Shown here piece by piece: positions 32,510-40,830 of a stretch of DNA of 46,068 bases. Every line of letters starts with the position of its first letter. Position 1 is the first letter of the stretch. The stretch comes from Candidatus Obscuribacterales bacterium (GTDB lineage Bacteria; Cyanobacteriota; Vampirovibrionia; Obscuribacterales; Obscuribacteraceae), in NCBI GenBank assembly GCA_020050835.1, contig JAGVKB010000060.1, forward strand, positions 1 through 46,068, in the 5' to 3' direction. The notes beneath the pieces are model-generated. The model did no database searches and was not told the DNA's origin. It saw only the letters and a list, made by a program, of their open reading frames with translations. The position numbers were made by a program, and so were the translations under genes.

Positions 32510-33808
32510 ATGTCAGACAAGAAATTCAGGAAAGCCGAAGCAGGCAAAGACTATCAGCGCCTCGACAACGGCGTCGTCTTCGTCCGCCGCCAGTTCGACA
32601 ATCTGCTCGTCCCGTACCAGGAAGAGCAGATCCCCGACATCCTCGGCGCGGTCGATCACGGGCAGCGCATCGCCAGCACCAAGGTCTACGAGAAGATGGA
32701 AGCGCGCCAGCAGCTCGAATTCAACGCGCTCGTCCGGCTCCTGGAAGGAGCCAAACTCTCGGTGATCTTCGCCTTCCAGGGTTGGAACGGTGCCGGCAAG
32801 AGCGGCGCCATCACGCGCCTGGTGGGTGCCACCGGACACGATCCCAAGATCATCAAGTGGATCCCGATCGGCCCGCCCACCGACGACGACAAGAAGCACG
32901 ATCACCTCTGGCGCTTCTACGACAACGACCGGATGCCGCGCGTCGGTCAGGTCAGCTGCTTCGACCGCAGCTGGTTCGAGCGGCTGATGATCGAGAAGGT
33001 CGAAGAGCTGACCGACGGCAAGCTGATTCGCCGGTCCTACGAGGAGATTCGCTCCTTCCAACAGGGGCTTTCCAGCCGCGGCGCCATCATGATCAACATC
33101 TGGATGGACGTCACGCAGAAGAAGCAGCTGAAGCGCCTGGAAAAGCGCCTCAAGAGCAACCCCTGGAAATGGAATCCGGCCGACATGGAGGAGCGGAAGC
33201 ACGTCGCCGAGTATCGGAACGCCATCAACGAGATGTTCTACCGAACCGGCACCCAGTTCGCCCCCTGGCACGTCATCTCGAGCGAGAGCAAGAAGTACAG
33301 TCGAGTGACTGTCCTGCAGGTGGCCAACCAGGCGATCATCGAACGGCTGCGCGACGAACTCGGCGAACCGGAGCTGGTCAAGCGCCTCGTCGAGCTGCTC
33401 GGGCAGATCATGAGCGCCAAGCGGCTGATCAAAGTCATGCGCCGGCTGCTCGGTCGCATCATGACTCAGGAGAAGATCAGCGAGTCGCTCACCGAGAAGA
33501 AGCTGCGCGAAGTCCTCGGCGACAAGCTGCTCCGCAAGATCTTGCAAGGCAAGAAGCTCGAGAACGTGATCGCCGAAATCGACAAGGAAGAGCGCGAGAA
33601 GCGCGAGAGACAGCGCGAACGCGACAAGCTCCGCTGCCAGAAGCAGACCGCCGAAACCCAGGAGAACGACAAGCTCCGCCAGGTTCTCGGCGACGAGCTG
33701 GTGAGCGCGATCGCGTCTGGCACCAAGCTGAAGAAGATCGCGGACAAGCTCAAGAAACGGGCCAAGCAGGAGAAGAAGCGCCGGCAGGAAGCCAGCGAAA
33801 AGAGCTGA
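32510..33808 (+). CDS. Polyphosphate kinase 2 family protein with repeated C-terminal extension
   Basis: PPK2 enzymes move phosphate between polyphosphate and nucleotides. The core is clear: IFAFQGWNGAGKSGAITRL (Walker A near residue 91), IKWIPIGPPTDDD, CFDRSWFERLMIEKV (Walker B/lid area), NPWKWNPADMEER and APWHVISSESKKYSRV. PPK2 proteins are typically 230-300 residues; here about 150 extra residues follow. They contain two copies of a KLR-x-VLGD-x-L helix motif (near residues 330-357 and 386-413) separated by a highly charged Arg/Glu/Lys helix. The extension may mediate oligomerisation or nucleic-acid/polyphosphate binding. The ATG at 32510 follows AAAGGACAAC; an upstream ATG at 32480 is less well placed. 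Codons are strongly G/C-ending, and both long antisense and shifted frames are shadows. Confidence 0.86.
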   Translation: MSDKKFRKAEAGKDYQRLDNGVVFVRRQFDNLLVPYQEEQIPDILGAVDHGQRIASTKVYEKMEARQQLEFNALVRLLEGAKLSVIFAFQGWNGAGKSGAITRLVGATGHDPKIIKWIPIGPPTDDDKKHDHLWRFYDNDRMPRVGQVSCFDRSWFERLMIEKVEELTDGKLIRRSYEEIRSFQQGLSSRGAIMINIWMDVTQKKQLKRLEKRLKSNPWKWNPADMEERKHVAEYRNAINEMFYRTGTQFAPWHVISSESKKYSRVTVLQVANQAIIERLRDELGEPELVKRLVELLGQIMSAKRLIKVMRRLLGRIMTQEKISESLTEKKLREVLGDKLLRKILQGKKLENVIAEIDKEEREKRERQRERDKLRCQKQTAETQENDKLRQVLGDELVSAIASGTKLKKIADKLKKRAKQEKKRRQEASEKS

Positions 33809-33879
33809 TTTCAAGCCGGTTACAGCGCTTCCCAGCAGATTTAGTGGCGACTCAATCGCCCATTTTCGATGGACAATCA

Positions 33880-33892
33880 GGAGGAAACCTCC
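33880..33892 (+). promoter_or_regulatory. Hairpin that sequesters the OsmC ribosome-binding site
   Basis: GGAGG at 33880-33884, the Shine-Dalgarno sequence, is followed by AAA and its exact complement CCTCC. The stem ends 2 nt before the ATG at 33895. In RNA this would fold into a 5-bp stem with a 3-nt loop and hide the ribosome site. Translation could thus depend on temperature, ribosome coupling or a factor that opens it. Confidence 0.55.
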
Positions 33893-33894
33893 GT

Positions 33895-34353
33895 ATGAAT
33901 AGCGCCACCGCCACTGCCAGGCCGGGAAGCCCATACCAGCTGGAAATCGCGGCACGCGGACACCTGATCGTGTCCGATGTGCCGCTCAAGCTGGGCGGCA
34001 AAAACACCGGCATGACCCCCCACGAGATGTTTCTCGGCGGCATCGCCGGTTGCATCGCTGACACCCTCTGGATGCACGCCGTGCTGAAGAGCTGGGATCT
34101 CCAGGAGCTCTCGGTTACGATCACGGAAACGCTGGTCGACGACCCGAATCAACCAGGACAGAAGATTCCGCGTCTCGACGAGCAGATCCAGACCAAAGGC
34201 AACCTTGCTCCAAACCAGGTTCAAAGACTGCTTGCCCTGGCGCCGAAATGCCCGGTACACAAGCTCTTTACTGGCAACAAGCTGGTCAACACCACCATCT
34301 CGCACGTGCCACCAGCGGCTACTCCAGGCGTGCCGGCCGGGCAGCAGCCGTAA
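33895..34353 (+). CDS. OsmC-family thiol peroxidase
   Basis: A 152-residue OsmC/Ohr-like protein. The two peroxidatic/resolving cysteines are in GGIAGCIADTLWM (Cys53) and LAPKCPVHKLF (Cys119). The lead-in GGKNTGMTPHEMFLGG matches the family signature. Such enzymes reduce organic hydroperoxides using two Cys in an intertwined dimer. The ATG at 33895 is preceded by GGAGG inside a hairpin. It lies about 90 bp downstream of PPK2 and probably follows its transcription; no transcriptional regulator is next to it. Cytoplasmic. Confidence 0.85.
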   Translation: MNSATATARPGSPYQLEIAARGHLIVSDVPLKLGGKNTGMTPHEMFLGGIAGCIADTLWMHAVLKSWDLQELSVTITETLVDDPNQPGQKIPRLDEQIQTKGNLAPNQVQRLLALAPKCPVHKLFTGNKLVNTTISHVPPAATPGVPAGQQP

Positions 34354-34363
34354 TCGAATGGCT

Positions 34364-34391
34364 GAGCTCACCGTCGATCGGCGGTGAGCTC
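34364..34391 (+). terminator. Terminator-like hairpin after osmC
   Basis: GAGCTCACC and GGTGAGCTC form a perfect 9-bp stem around a 10-nt loop, 11 bp after the OsmC stop. No U-tract follows. The next ~280 bp show no gene. Confidence 0.5.
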
Positions 34392-34596
34392 GAGCCCGGC
34401 TCAAGTGCTTCCGCGACCACTTTTCACGTCATCTTCTGTAGTTTTCTTTATCGGTTGGCACAAGAGCAACTAGTCGTTTAGCAAGCCACCGTTGGACCAG
34501 AACGCAGCGCAACACGACGATGGCGAGCAGCTGAAGCTGCGCCGCCCGATCGCCATAGGTTGCTACCGCGCTGGAAGTCAAATTAACCGGACGAGC

Positions 34597-34621
34597 AGAA
34601 GCGCATTTTAAAAGCGCTTCT
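34597..34621 (+). promoter_or_regulatory. Inverted repeat upstream of the BT1-type transporter
   Basis: AGAAGCGC and GCGCTTCT flank an ATTTTAAAA centre that is itself palindromic. The element ends 47 bp before the ATG at 34669. It could be an operator or a leader hairpin; no known site is matched. Confidence 0.35.
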
Positions 34622-34668
34622 AACTGGATTCACCTCGCGCCGGTTCTCCCTGGAAAGGGAATCGAACA

Positions 34669-36048
34669 ATGAATGCACCCACCCCGACGCCGGACGAACA
34701 GAAGAAAAATGTCCGGCGTCTGATGATTTTCTTCGCATTGGTCTACATCGCCGAGGGACTAGGGCAAGTCGGTGGGCTGATCCACCAGCCGCTCAATTAC
34801 TTCCTCGTCAAAGGGCTCGGCTGGGAAGCGGACAAAATCGCCGAATTCCTGGCCGTGCTCACCTTCCCCTGGGTGATTAAGCCTCTCTACGGGCTGATTT
34901 CAGACTTCATCCCGCTCTTCGGCTACCGCCGCCGGACATATCTCTTCCTGGCCAACGGTTTGGCTGTAGGCGGATATCTCTGGCTGACCGGGCTGACCGC
35001 CCCGAGCCAGATCCTGATTGCGCTTATGCTCACCGCTTTCGGCATGGCCATCTCCAGCACTTTGTGCGGCGCAGTAATGGTCGAGAACGGCAAACGCACC
35101 GGCTTGAGCGGCAGCTTTGTCAACCAGCAATGGCTCTGGTTCTACATCGCCTCCATTATCACCTCCTTTCTGGGAGGCTGGCTGATTAGCATCAGTCCTT
35201 CACCGCAAGCGGCCATGCAAATCGCGGCGTTGATCGTCGCCGTCTCACCTGTCGGCGTGATGGTCGGATGTTGGTTCTTGATCCAGGAGGAGAAAACTCA
35301 GATCAACCTGGTCGGTCTGAAGGCCTCCAGCGGCAGCCTCTGGAAAGCGCTCAAGTCGAAAACGCTCTGGCTGGTGGGATTGTTCCTGTTCTTCTACAAC
35401 TTCTCCCCGGGATTCGGCACACCGTTGTTCGTCCATATGACAGATGTGCTCAAGTTCGATCAAACCTTCATCGGTGTGCTCGGCTCCGTGTCAGGTGTCG
35501 GAGCGATCTTGGGCTCATTCGCCTACATGTGGTTGCAAAAACGCATGACCATGAAGGGATTGCTCAATCTGAGCATCATTCTGGGAGCGCTTAGTCAGGC
35601 TACATTCGTGCTGCTCTGCCTGGGCACGATTCAAGTCGGCGCTTTCACTCTGGACCTCAGCGCTCATTCCGTCGCCATTGCTGTCGTCGTCAACCTGATC
35701 AACGGCATCATCGGCATGATCGCGCTGGTTGCCTCGCTGACGCTTGCCGCCGACTACTGTCCGGATGGCTCGGAAGGGTTTAGCTATGCCCTCCTCATGT
35801 CGCTCAACAACCTGGCATCGCAGCTTTCCGCCAACGTTGGAGCGTACATGTACGTGCGCATGTTTAACCACGTGCTGACACCGTTGATTGTGGTGTCGTC
35901 CGTAGTCACACTGGCCGCCTTCCTGCTTGTACCGATGCTGCGCCTCGGCAAGCGTCGACCCGGTGAAAAGAATTCGCCGGATCGGACGAAAGACGATCAG
36001 GCCGGCAAGACAGATCGTGACGGTTCCGACAAAAACACCAAGGAATGA
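34669..36048 (+). CDS. BT1/folate-biopterin-type MFS transporter
   Basis: A 459-residue inner-membrane carrier with about 12 hydrophobic segments and a hydrophilic Lys/Asp-rich C-terminal tail. FPWVIKPLYGLISDFIPLFGYRRRTYL matches the characteristic W-x-x-KPlyGlisD-x-x-PlfGyrRrxY motif of the BT1 (folate-biopterin transporter) family, and NFSPGFGTPLFVHMTDVLKFD is the matching second-half motif. These are found in cyanobacteria, plastids and trypanosomatids. The substrate here may be a pterin or folate but is not established. The ATG follows GGAAAGGGAATCGAACA. A small membrane protein starts 21 bp after the stop, so they are probably co-transcribed. Confidence 0.83.
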   Translation: MNAPTPTPDEQKKNVRRLMIFFALVYIAEGLGQVGGLIHQPLNYFLVKGLGWEADKIAEFLAVLTFPWVIKPLYGLISDFIPLFGYRRRTYLFLANGLAVGGYLWLTGLTAPSQILIALMLTAFGMAISSTLCGAVMVENGKRTGLSGSFVNQQWLWFYIASIITSFLGGWLISISPSPQAAMQIAALIVAVSPVGVMVGCWFLIQEEKTQINLVGLKASSGSLWKALKSKTLWLVGLFLFFYNFSPGFGTPLFVHMTDVLKFDQTFIGVLGSVSGVGAILGSFAYMWLQKRMTMKGLLNLSIILGALSQATFVLLCLGTIQVGAFTLDLSAHSVAIAVVVNLINGIIGMIALVASLTLAADYCPDGSEGFSYALLMSLNNLASQLSANVGAYMYVRMFNHVLTPLIVVSSVVTLAAFLLVPMLRLGKRRPGEKNSPDRTKDDQAGKTDRDGSDKNTKE

Positions 36049-36069
36049 AATCCGAAAGGAAACACTCCC

Positions 36070-36477
36070 ATGAACCATTTCGTGAAAGTCCTCATTTACG
36101 CTTGCTTCGCCGCTGTCGCGACGTTGCTTCTCGGCGCCGGAGCGCACCTCAATGGATCGTTGCTCATGGCCGTTCCGCTGGCGGCAGCTGTCGGCTTCGT
36201 CACCCTGGTGGCCGGCGTCGCCAGCTTGATCGCCACCCGCCAGATCTTCAAGCTCAGCCAGTCCGGGCGCGTAATTGAAATCAGCGCCTTCTGGCTGATC
36301 GGCAGCCTCGTCTTCAAGGTACTCGGCGCTCTAGCGCCGGCCTGGTTGACGGTGACCAGCCCGCTCCTGGCCGGTGCAGTGCTTGTCCTGAGCGTGGTGG
36401 TGCTGGCCTTTGTGACCGGCAACATCGCCATGTTCGGCCGCCGGGCCCTTTTGCCGCAGCGGATGAAGTCCGAGTAA
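36070..36477 (+). CDS. Small four-helix membrane protein, unknown function
   Basis: 135 residues with four hydrophobic segments (about residues 7-25, 28-52, 70-92, 97-118) and a basic tail (GRRALLPQRMKSE). Its ATG follows GAAAGGAAACACTCCC and lies 21 bp after the BT1-type transporter. A role with that transporter is possible. No domain is recognised. A perfect 13-bp hairpin follows about 45 bp after the stop. Confidence 0.68.
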   Translation: MNHFVKVLIYACFAAVATLLLGAGAHLNGSLLMAVPLAAAVGFVTLVAGVASLIATRQIFKLSQSGRVIEISAFWLIGSLVFKVLGALAPAWLTVTSPLLAGAVLVLSVVVLAFVTGNIAMFGRRALLPQRMKSE

Positions 36478-36521
36478 CGGCTGCCGCAGGTGAGTACGCC
36501 GCAGCCTCAACCGTGTTCGTC

Positions 36522-36553
36522 GGGAGCCCCGGCAGCTAGTTGCCGGGGCTCCC
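36522..36553 (+). terminator. Perfect 13-bp hairpin after the membrane-protein pair
   Basis: GGGAGCCCCGGCA and TGCCGGGGCTCCC pair without mismatch around a 6-nt loop. No U-tract follows, and the element is 60 bp upstream of the next ATG, so it may act as terminator, leader structure or both. A small CCGGA/TCCGG stem lies between it and the next gene. Confidence 0.55.
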
Positions 36554-36613
36554 AAGTGTTGTTCAGCACAATGCTGCGCCGGAAGACAAAGTCCGGCAGA
36601 ATAAGGAGTTCCG

Positions 36614-37288
36614 ATGCGCTGTTTCGAAGTCGCCACCAAAATCTATCGTCCCAACGGCTTTCTGGAGCTCTTTCTCCCGCCCACGGAGGACGAGTACCCA
36701 ACCATTTATCCGGACTTTCCCTGTAGCAATTACGAAACCGAAGCATTTGCTTGGCTTCGAGCCGGACTGCCGGTTATCCCGGTCGACAAAGCGGCCTTTG
36801 AGAAGAAGGAAGCCTTCCGCACCGTCACCTACGATCACACGCCCTACGGCGTGACGATGCGCGATCACTTTCTGCTCCACGCCACGCTCAAACGTGACGG
36901 AAAGGGGTACAGCCTGCTACCGGAAGCGGATTCCGACCAGGAGAACGCCCTGATCAGCCTGCGCCCCGGTCTCGGGAAGCATCAGTTCTTGAAGGTCGAG
37001 GCTCCGCCCGATTCAATCATTGACAGCACCGAGGAAGGAGACAGTCGCAAGAGCTTCTTGCTGTCGCTGTCGCCGGGGCAAGCAGTGACGGTTATTCGCA
37101 GCGCTCCTTCCTTCTGGCGCTATCTGGGCGGACGGAAACAGACGGAGATGGAGCGGCTGATCTTGCGCTGGAACGGGAAGAAGCTCTCCTTGATGCTGCC
37201 GAACGGTCAGGAGCTCAGCGTCTCCAGCGAGCCCGACGAAGCCTGGTATCAGAATCTGGCCCGGAAAACTCGATTCGTACGCGCCTGA
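36614..37288 (+). CDS. Hypothetical protein, paralogue of the 18413-18970 product
   Basis: A 224-residue soluble protein. The ATG at 36614 follows AATAAGGAGTTCCG. GQAVTVIRSAPSF and ERLILRWNGKKLSLMLPNG near residues 150-195 resemble GEEVTVVRSDTPP and ERLTVRWDGRQLRF of the 18.4-kb protein, so they share a C-terminal module. The N-terminal half (FLELFLPPTEDEYPTIYPDFPC) has no counterpart I can align. There is no signal or membrane segment. It forms a separate unit between two perfect hairpins. Function unknown. Confidence 0.68.
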   Translation: MRCFEVATKIYRPNGFLELFLPPTEDEYPTIYPDFPCSNYETEAFAWLRAGLPVIPVDKAAFEKKEAFRTVTYDHTPYGVTMRDHFLLHATLKRDGKGYSLLPEADSDQENALISLRPGLGKHQFLKVEAPPDSIIDSTEEGDSRKSFLLSLSPGQAVTVIRSAPSFWRYLGGRKQTEMERLILRWNGKKLSLMLPNGQELSVSSEPDEAWYQNLARKTRFVRA

Positions 37289-37300
37289 CGGCTGCGTTTT

Positions 37301-37350
37301 GGTTGGTAGCTCTGCCTCCCTCGTTGTTGAAACAGGCAGAGCTACCAACC
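37301..37350 (+). terminator. Perfect 17-bp inverted repeat, terminator-like
   Basis: GGTTGGTAGCTCTGCCT pairs exactly with AGGCAGAGCTACCAACC around a 16-nt loop, starting 12 bp after the stop of the 36614 gene. It is the longest perfect stem in the window. U-tracts are absent on both sides. Confidence 0.6.
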
Positions 37351-37517
37351 TCCAGCCATTCAGGCTTCAGACACATATATTTTTGGAGGTTTCTATTAGC
37401 TCCTATAGTGATTTTAATCAAACCCATGATTCAAGTAACACGTGTTGCTGATTGTTCGAGCGCTCCAATTTACCGGGAATAACCAAAGAGGAGTTACGCC
37501 TTCTTCGGACAAAAGCA

Positions 37518-38441
37518 ATGTCGAAACGACCCGCCGGCGAAGCTGAAAAACAGCACGAAAAGGAGTTATCTAAAGCCACCAGTTTGAGTGATTTAGCTCA
37601 ACTGCATTGCGCTCAGGGTGATTATAAACGCGCGGAGCAAACTTACCGGCAGGCCCTTCTTGCCTACGAGGACTTGCTTGGTCCGGCTCATCCGGACCTG
37701 ATTGTAAGCGTTCATAAATTGGCGCTGGTTTGTCGAGCGCTCGAGAAGAACGAGCAGGCAGCAGGGTTGTACACAAGAGCATTACTGTTAGCCGAGCAGA
37801 ATTTTGGCCCAACCGACCTGCGCGTCGCGACCAGACTTAACTATCTGGCCGGCGCCTACAACGCAAACCGTAACTATGCGCTGGCAGAGACAATTGTAAT
37901 CCGGTCGCTGGACATCTATGAATCAGCGCTCGGTCCGGAGCACCACAATGTAGCGCTGGCTTTGTTGGCTCTGGCCATTCTTTGCCAGCGTCAAAACAAG
38001 GCTGAAGAGGCCGAAAGTTACTTTCAGCGTAGCGCCGAGATCAACCGGAAGCAACCTGGTTGCGGCTATCCTGGCACAGCCGAGAGCTTGAGTAAGCTGG
38101 CGCAAGCCTTTTACAGCCAGTCACAACTCGACAAAGCCGAATTGCTTTTCAGATATTCTCTCCTGCTGGCAGAAGAGGCGTCCTTTCCCGATCACCCGTT
38201 CGTCGCGCAGGCCCTTTCCGGGTTGGCCAGCTGGTTTATCGAACAAGACCGCTACCGGGAGGCTGAGCCACTCTGCAAACGAGCGCTGCAAATCTGGGAA
38301 GATCTTCTGGGCAGTGAGCACCCCGAAGTTGAACGCGTCTTGCGTGACTATGCAGCCGTCCTCAGAAAATTGGACCGTCCCTTGAAAGCCGAGCGGCTGG
38401 AGGCAAGAGCAGCAGAGATCAGCCGCACGCTTTCCAATTGA
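37518..38441 (+). CDS. Kinesin-light-chain-type TPR protein
   Basis: 307 residues from the ATG at 37518; the frame also opens at a TTG at 37452, and the intervening PGITKEELRLLRTKAM looks coding, so the start is uncertain. At least five 42-residue TPR units are visible, with the KLC-type core A-x-x-L-Y-x-R-A-L-x-I-x-E and G-P-x-H-P or GxEHPEV turns (LLGPAHPDLI, LGPEHHNVA, FPDHPFVAQ, LGSEHPEVE). Such repeats bind protein partners. No signal peptide or catalytic domain is present, so the partner is unknown. Confidence 0.8.
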   Translation: MSKRPAGEAEKQHEKELSKATSLSDLAQLHCAQGDYKRAEQTYRQALLAYEDLLGPAHPDLIVSVHKLALVCRALEKNEQAAGLYTRALLLAEQNFGPTDLRVATRLNYLAGAYNANRNYALAETIVIRSLDIYESALGPEHHNVALALLALAILCQRQNKAEEAESYFQRSAEINRKQPGCGYPGTAESLSKLAQAFYSQSQLDKAELLFRYSLLLAEEASFPDHPFVAQALSGLASWFIEQDRYREAEPLCKRALQIWEDLLGSEHPEVERVLRDYAAVLRKLDRPLKAERLEARAAEISRTLSN

Positions 38442-38542
38442 ACGTCATGCAGCGATAAAGATCGCCAGAGCTTGCGACTGCCCGCTCAATTCAAAGTTTC
38501 GGCGCTCTACTTCTTGCTGTAGTATCACCAAGCAAAGAAAAA

Positions 38543-38583
38543 GCGAGGCGAGCCAGACCGAGAGCCGGTTTTGCTCGTCTCGC
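38543..38583 (-). terminator. Rho-independent terminator of the DUF4013 gene
   Basis: GCGAGgCGAGC and GCTCGtCTCGC form an 11-bp stem with one mismatch. On the minus strand TTTTTCTTT follows. It lies 70 bp beyond the stop of the minus-strand gene at 38653 and could also stop the convergent TPR transcript. Confidence 0.75.
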
Positions 38584-38652
38584 AAAAACTATTGGATGAG
38601 TGATGCTATCGAAGGCACCGACAGTCCAATTCAGCAGTCAACAATGCAACTG

Positions 38653-39357
38653 TCAGGCTGCGGTGCGGTAGACTTGCGCCCAGATGCTGGCAGCGATCAC
38701 ATGCGCCAGGAAGGCGGCTGTCGGCTGCAAGATGATCGTGAACGACAGCAATCCGGCCAGAATGGTCAGGCCAATCAGGCTGAGGACCGCCAGGATCACG
38801 TTGCCGGGATTGGCGGCGAGCTTGCTCACAATGGTGCCAACCTCGAAGCAAGCCACGAAGCTTTGCTTGTGAGCGTAGTGCGCGGACATGAGCGGCACGA
38901 ACAGTACGAACAGGAAGAAAGCCGCCAGTGCGAACATGACCCAGACCGCCAGCACCGCCCCCGGTACCGTCACCGCTTGACCGGCCATCGCCTCGCTGAG
39001 CAAGGCCGACGCACCGAGCACGGCAGTGGAGATGATGAAAAGTCCGCCCAGAACGAAAGCGTAGATCATGTTTGCAGCCGTCAGCAGCAACCCGTCCTGA
39101 ACCAGCCCGGACCAGTCGCTCCATTCCGGAATGGCTGTGGGCAGGGCGGTCGGACTCGCGTTGCTCTCCTGGCGCATCACCCGCACGGAGTAGCCAAGGG
39201 TGATAGAAGCCAAGAGGAGTTTGAACAGCCAGCCGATCTGTGGGATGAGCGAAACAGCAGAGACAGCGAGCATGATTACGCTGCCGATCAGGATCTTCTC
39301 GATCCAACGGTCTCCTCGAAAGCTGTTCTGGAAAGCTCGCTTGATATCAAGACTCAT
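38653..39357 (-). CDS. DUF4013 membrane protein
   Basis: 234 residues from the ATG at 39357, which follows AAAGGAGCTTTCC; the longer frame to 39582 has no supporting site. FQNSFRGDRWIEKILIGSVIMLAVSAVSLIPQIGWLFKLL, GYSVRVMRQE and LPEWSDWSGLVQDGLLLTAANMIYAFVLGG match DUF4013 membrane proteins. About five to six hydrophobic segments are present. The function of the family is unknown. It is convergent with the TPR gene, separated by a U-rich terminator. Confidence 0.78.
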   Translation of the reverse strand: MSLDIKRAFQNSFRGDRWIEKILIGSVIMLAVSAVSLIPQIGWLFKLLLASITLGYSVRVMRQESNASPTALPTAIPEWSDWSGLVQDGLLLTAANMIYAFVLGGLFIISTAVLGASALLSEAMAGQAVTVPGAVLAVWVMFALAAFFLFVLFVPLMSAHYAHKQSFVACFEVGTIVSKLAANPGNVILAVLSLIGLTILAGLLSFTIILQPTAAFLAHVIAASIWAQVYRTAA

Positions 39358-39759
39358 GATGGAAAGCTCCTTTGACACGAGGCGAAGCACAAGTTTGCTT
39401 CGCCTGTTGATTGCGCTTGGCGAACAGCTGAAAGCCGACGCCTGAGCGCTGAAGTTTGAGCAAAGCAAGTTCAGCCTGTACCTCAACGTTTGCCTTTCGG
39501 CAAAAAAAACACGTCCGGTTGTGTTCGATCCGTTGGGAATACTTGTGTTCGGCTGAGTTTTCGCTTGGTTGTGGAGATGCAATTAACGACTTAGCCTAAG
39601 GGACAGGCACCAATCAACTCAACCAGCCTCAGCCTCTTGGAAATAAAATAGTTCCAAAGTCTTGTTTCGCGAACGCATCCACGACACTGAATTCGTGGTT
39701 CAATTTGGCTTTGAATATCTCGAACCTTACCAAGAGCAACCCTTCCCAGGCACACTTAC
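39358..39759. other. Divergent intergenic region, about 400 bp
   Basis: It contains the promoters of the minus-strand DUF4013 gene and the plus-strand gene at 39760. The frames here are the upstream tails of those genes and show no independent start. No strong hairpin was seen. Confidence 0.45.
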
Positions 39760-40386
39760 ATGCAGCTAATCAACCATCCGAGCTTGCCTTCGCAAGTCGT
39801 GCGCCACAATCCATTTGCAAGCAACTCAGCACTCAAGTTTTTTTCGATTCTTGCAATTATGTTTTGCGTCTTAAGTCTTACCTGCTGTCAAAGCCCGGAG
39901 CAAAAGCGCAAAGCCAAACAAGCAGCCATGGAAAAGTTTTGCATCGGTGCTGTGAAGCACTTGCTGGACCACAATCCAGATACCATTCGTGAATCAATCA
40001 CACACTTGCAACGCGAAGAGCTTACCGAAGGTGTCTTTGAGAAGATGCAAAGTGAGGATGTTCTGCCCGAAACCGAGCTGGGAGTATTGAAGATCATCCA
40101 GGAAGCGCAGGAAGCCGGAACCAGCAATGTGATCGAAGTGACTTCGATCAAACCGGTCGGAGACCTCGACAAGGATTTAGTTACCTTTCAGCTAACCGGA
40201 GTAGAAACGGCAAAGGCAAAAGGAAAGCCCGATCAGAAACGAGAATTCGCCTGCACCATCTCCTGCAGACTGATCGAAGGTTACGGGCAAGTGGTTGAAG
40301 TGATCGGGCTGGGAGCACCGCATGTGAAACCACAACCGAAAGCGGAAGAGCCGACCAAATCGAAGAAGAAGCGCCGACGTCGCTAG
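39760..40386 (+). CDS. Exported or membrane-anchored hypothetical protein
   Basis: 208 residues; ATG at 39760, with an internal ATG at 39859 as an alternative. A hydrophobic segment at about residues 26-44 (FFSILAIMFCVLSLTCC) is followed by QSPEQKRKAKQ. The Cys pair resembles a lipoprotein signal but lacks the small residue usual before Cys, so lipidation is uncertain. The body is helical then beta-rich (VIEVTSIKPVGDLDKDLVTFQLTG, with DUF4878-like features). It ends in an extremely basic tail, KSKKKRRRR. No catalytic motif was recognised. Confidence 0.65.
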   Translation: MQLINHPSLPSQVVRHNPFASNSALKFFSILAIMFCVLSLTCCQSPEQKRKAKQAAMEKFCIGAVKHLLDHNPDTIRESITHLQREELTEGVFEKMQSEDVLPETELGVLKIIQEAQEAGTSNVIEVTSIKPVGDLDKDLVTFQLTGVETAKAKGKPDQKREFACTISCRLIEGYGQVVEVIGLGAPHVKPQPKAEEPTKSKKKRRRR

Positions 40387-40830
40387 AATTAGCCCCCTGG
40401 CTAAATGTCAAGAAGAACTCCACAAATTCTTAACGCTACCTAGCGCAAGAATTCAATTTCACTGCACTTCTTCTCCAAGCGCTCAAACGAAGCATTGGAC
40501 AGGTTGTCTTGCTCGTTAGCAAAACTCGCACAACTACGAGCTTTCGAAAAACTCACTTAACAAGTGTCCCTTTCCAGTTGAGGATTACTGCTCCTTTTTT
40601 CTAAGTTCTAATTCTTGATCTTTAGATAACAGTCAGTCAGCAGGTAGTCGCTTTACACAAACCTTTTGCAACCAAAAGCTCTAAAAAGCTCGCCCTCTAA
40701 TCGAGGTTGGTGATCAGCAGAGTTTTGTGTTCCGCATCGACTGCTGCTGATTGCAATATCCGCCCGATCATAAAGCGCACTTGCGATGGTGGCGCTACGA
40801 CTGTTCCCTTGCGGAAGATTGGAGAGTTTG
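40387..40830. other. Intergenic region, about 440 bp
   Basis: No gene or strong hairpin seen on either strand. The end near 40830 carries GGAGAG, the ribosome site of the small gene that follows. Confidence 0.45.

Noticed and set aside
32782-33894. Plus-strand frame that runs into OsmC from inside PPK2
   Set aside because: The first 370 codons are a shifted shadow of PPK2. The real OsmC gene starts at the ATG at 33895.
32513-33955. 480-codon minus-strand frame over PPK2
   Set aside because: A Leu/Val/Asp-rich artefact of the PPK2 codon bias; PPK2 motifs are unambiguous on the plus strand.
36070-36477. Small multidrug resistance (SMR) pump
   Set aside because: Four helices and the length fit loosely, but the conserved membrane Glu in TM1 and other SMR motifs are missing.
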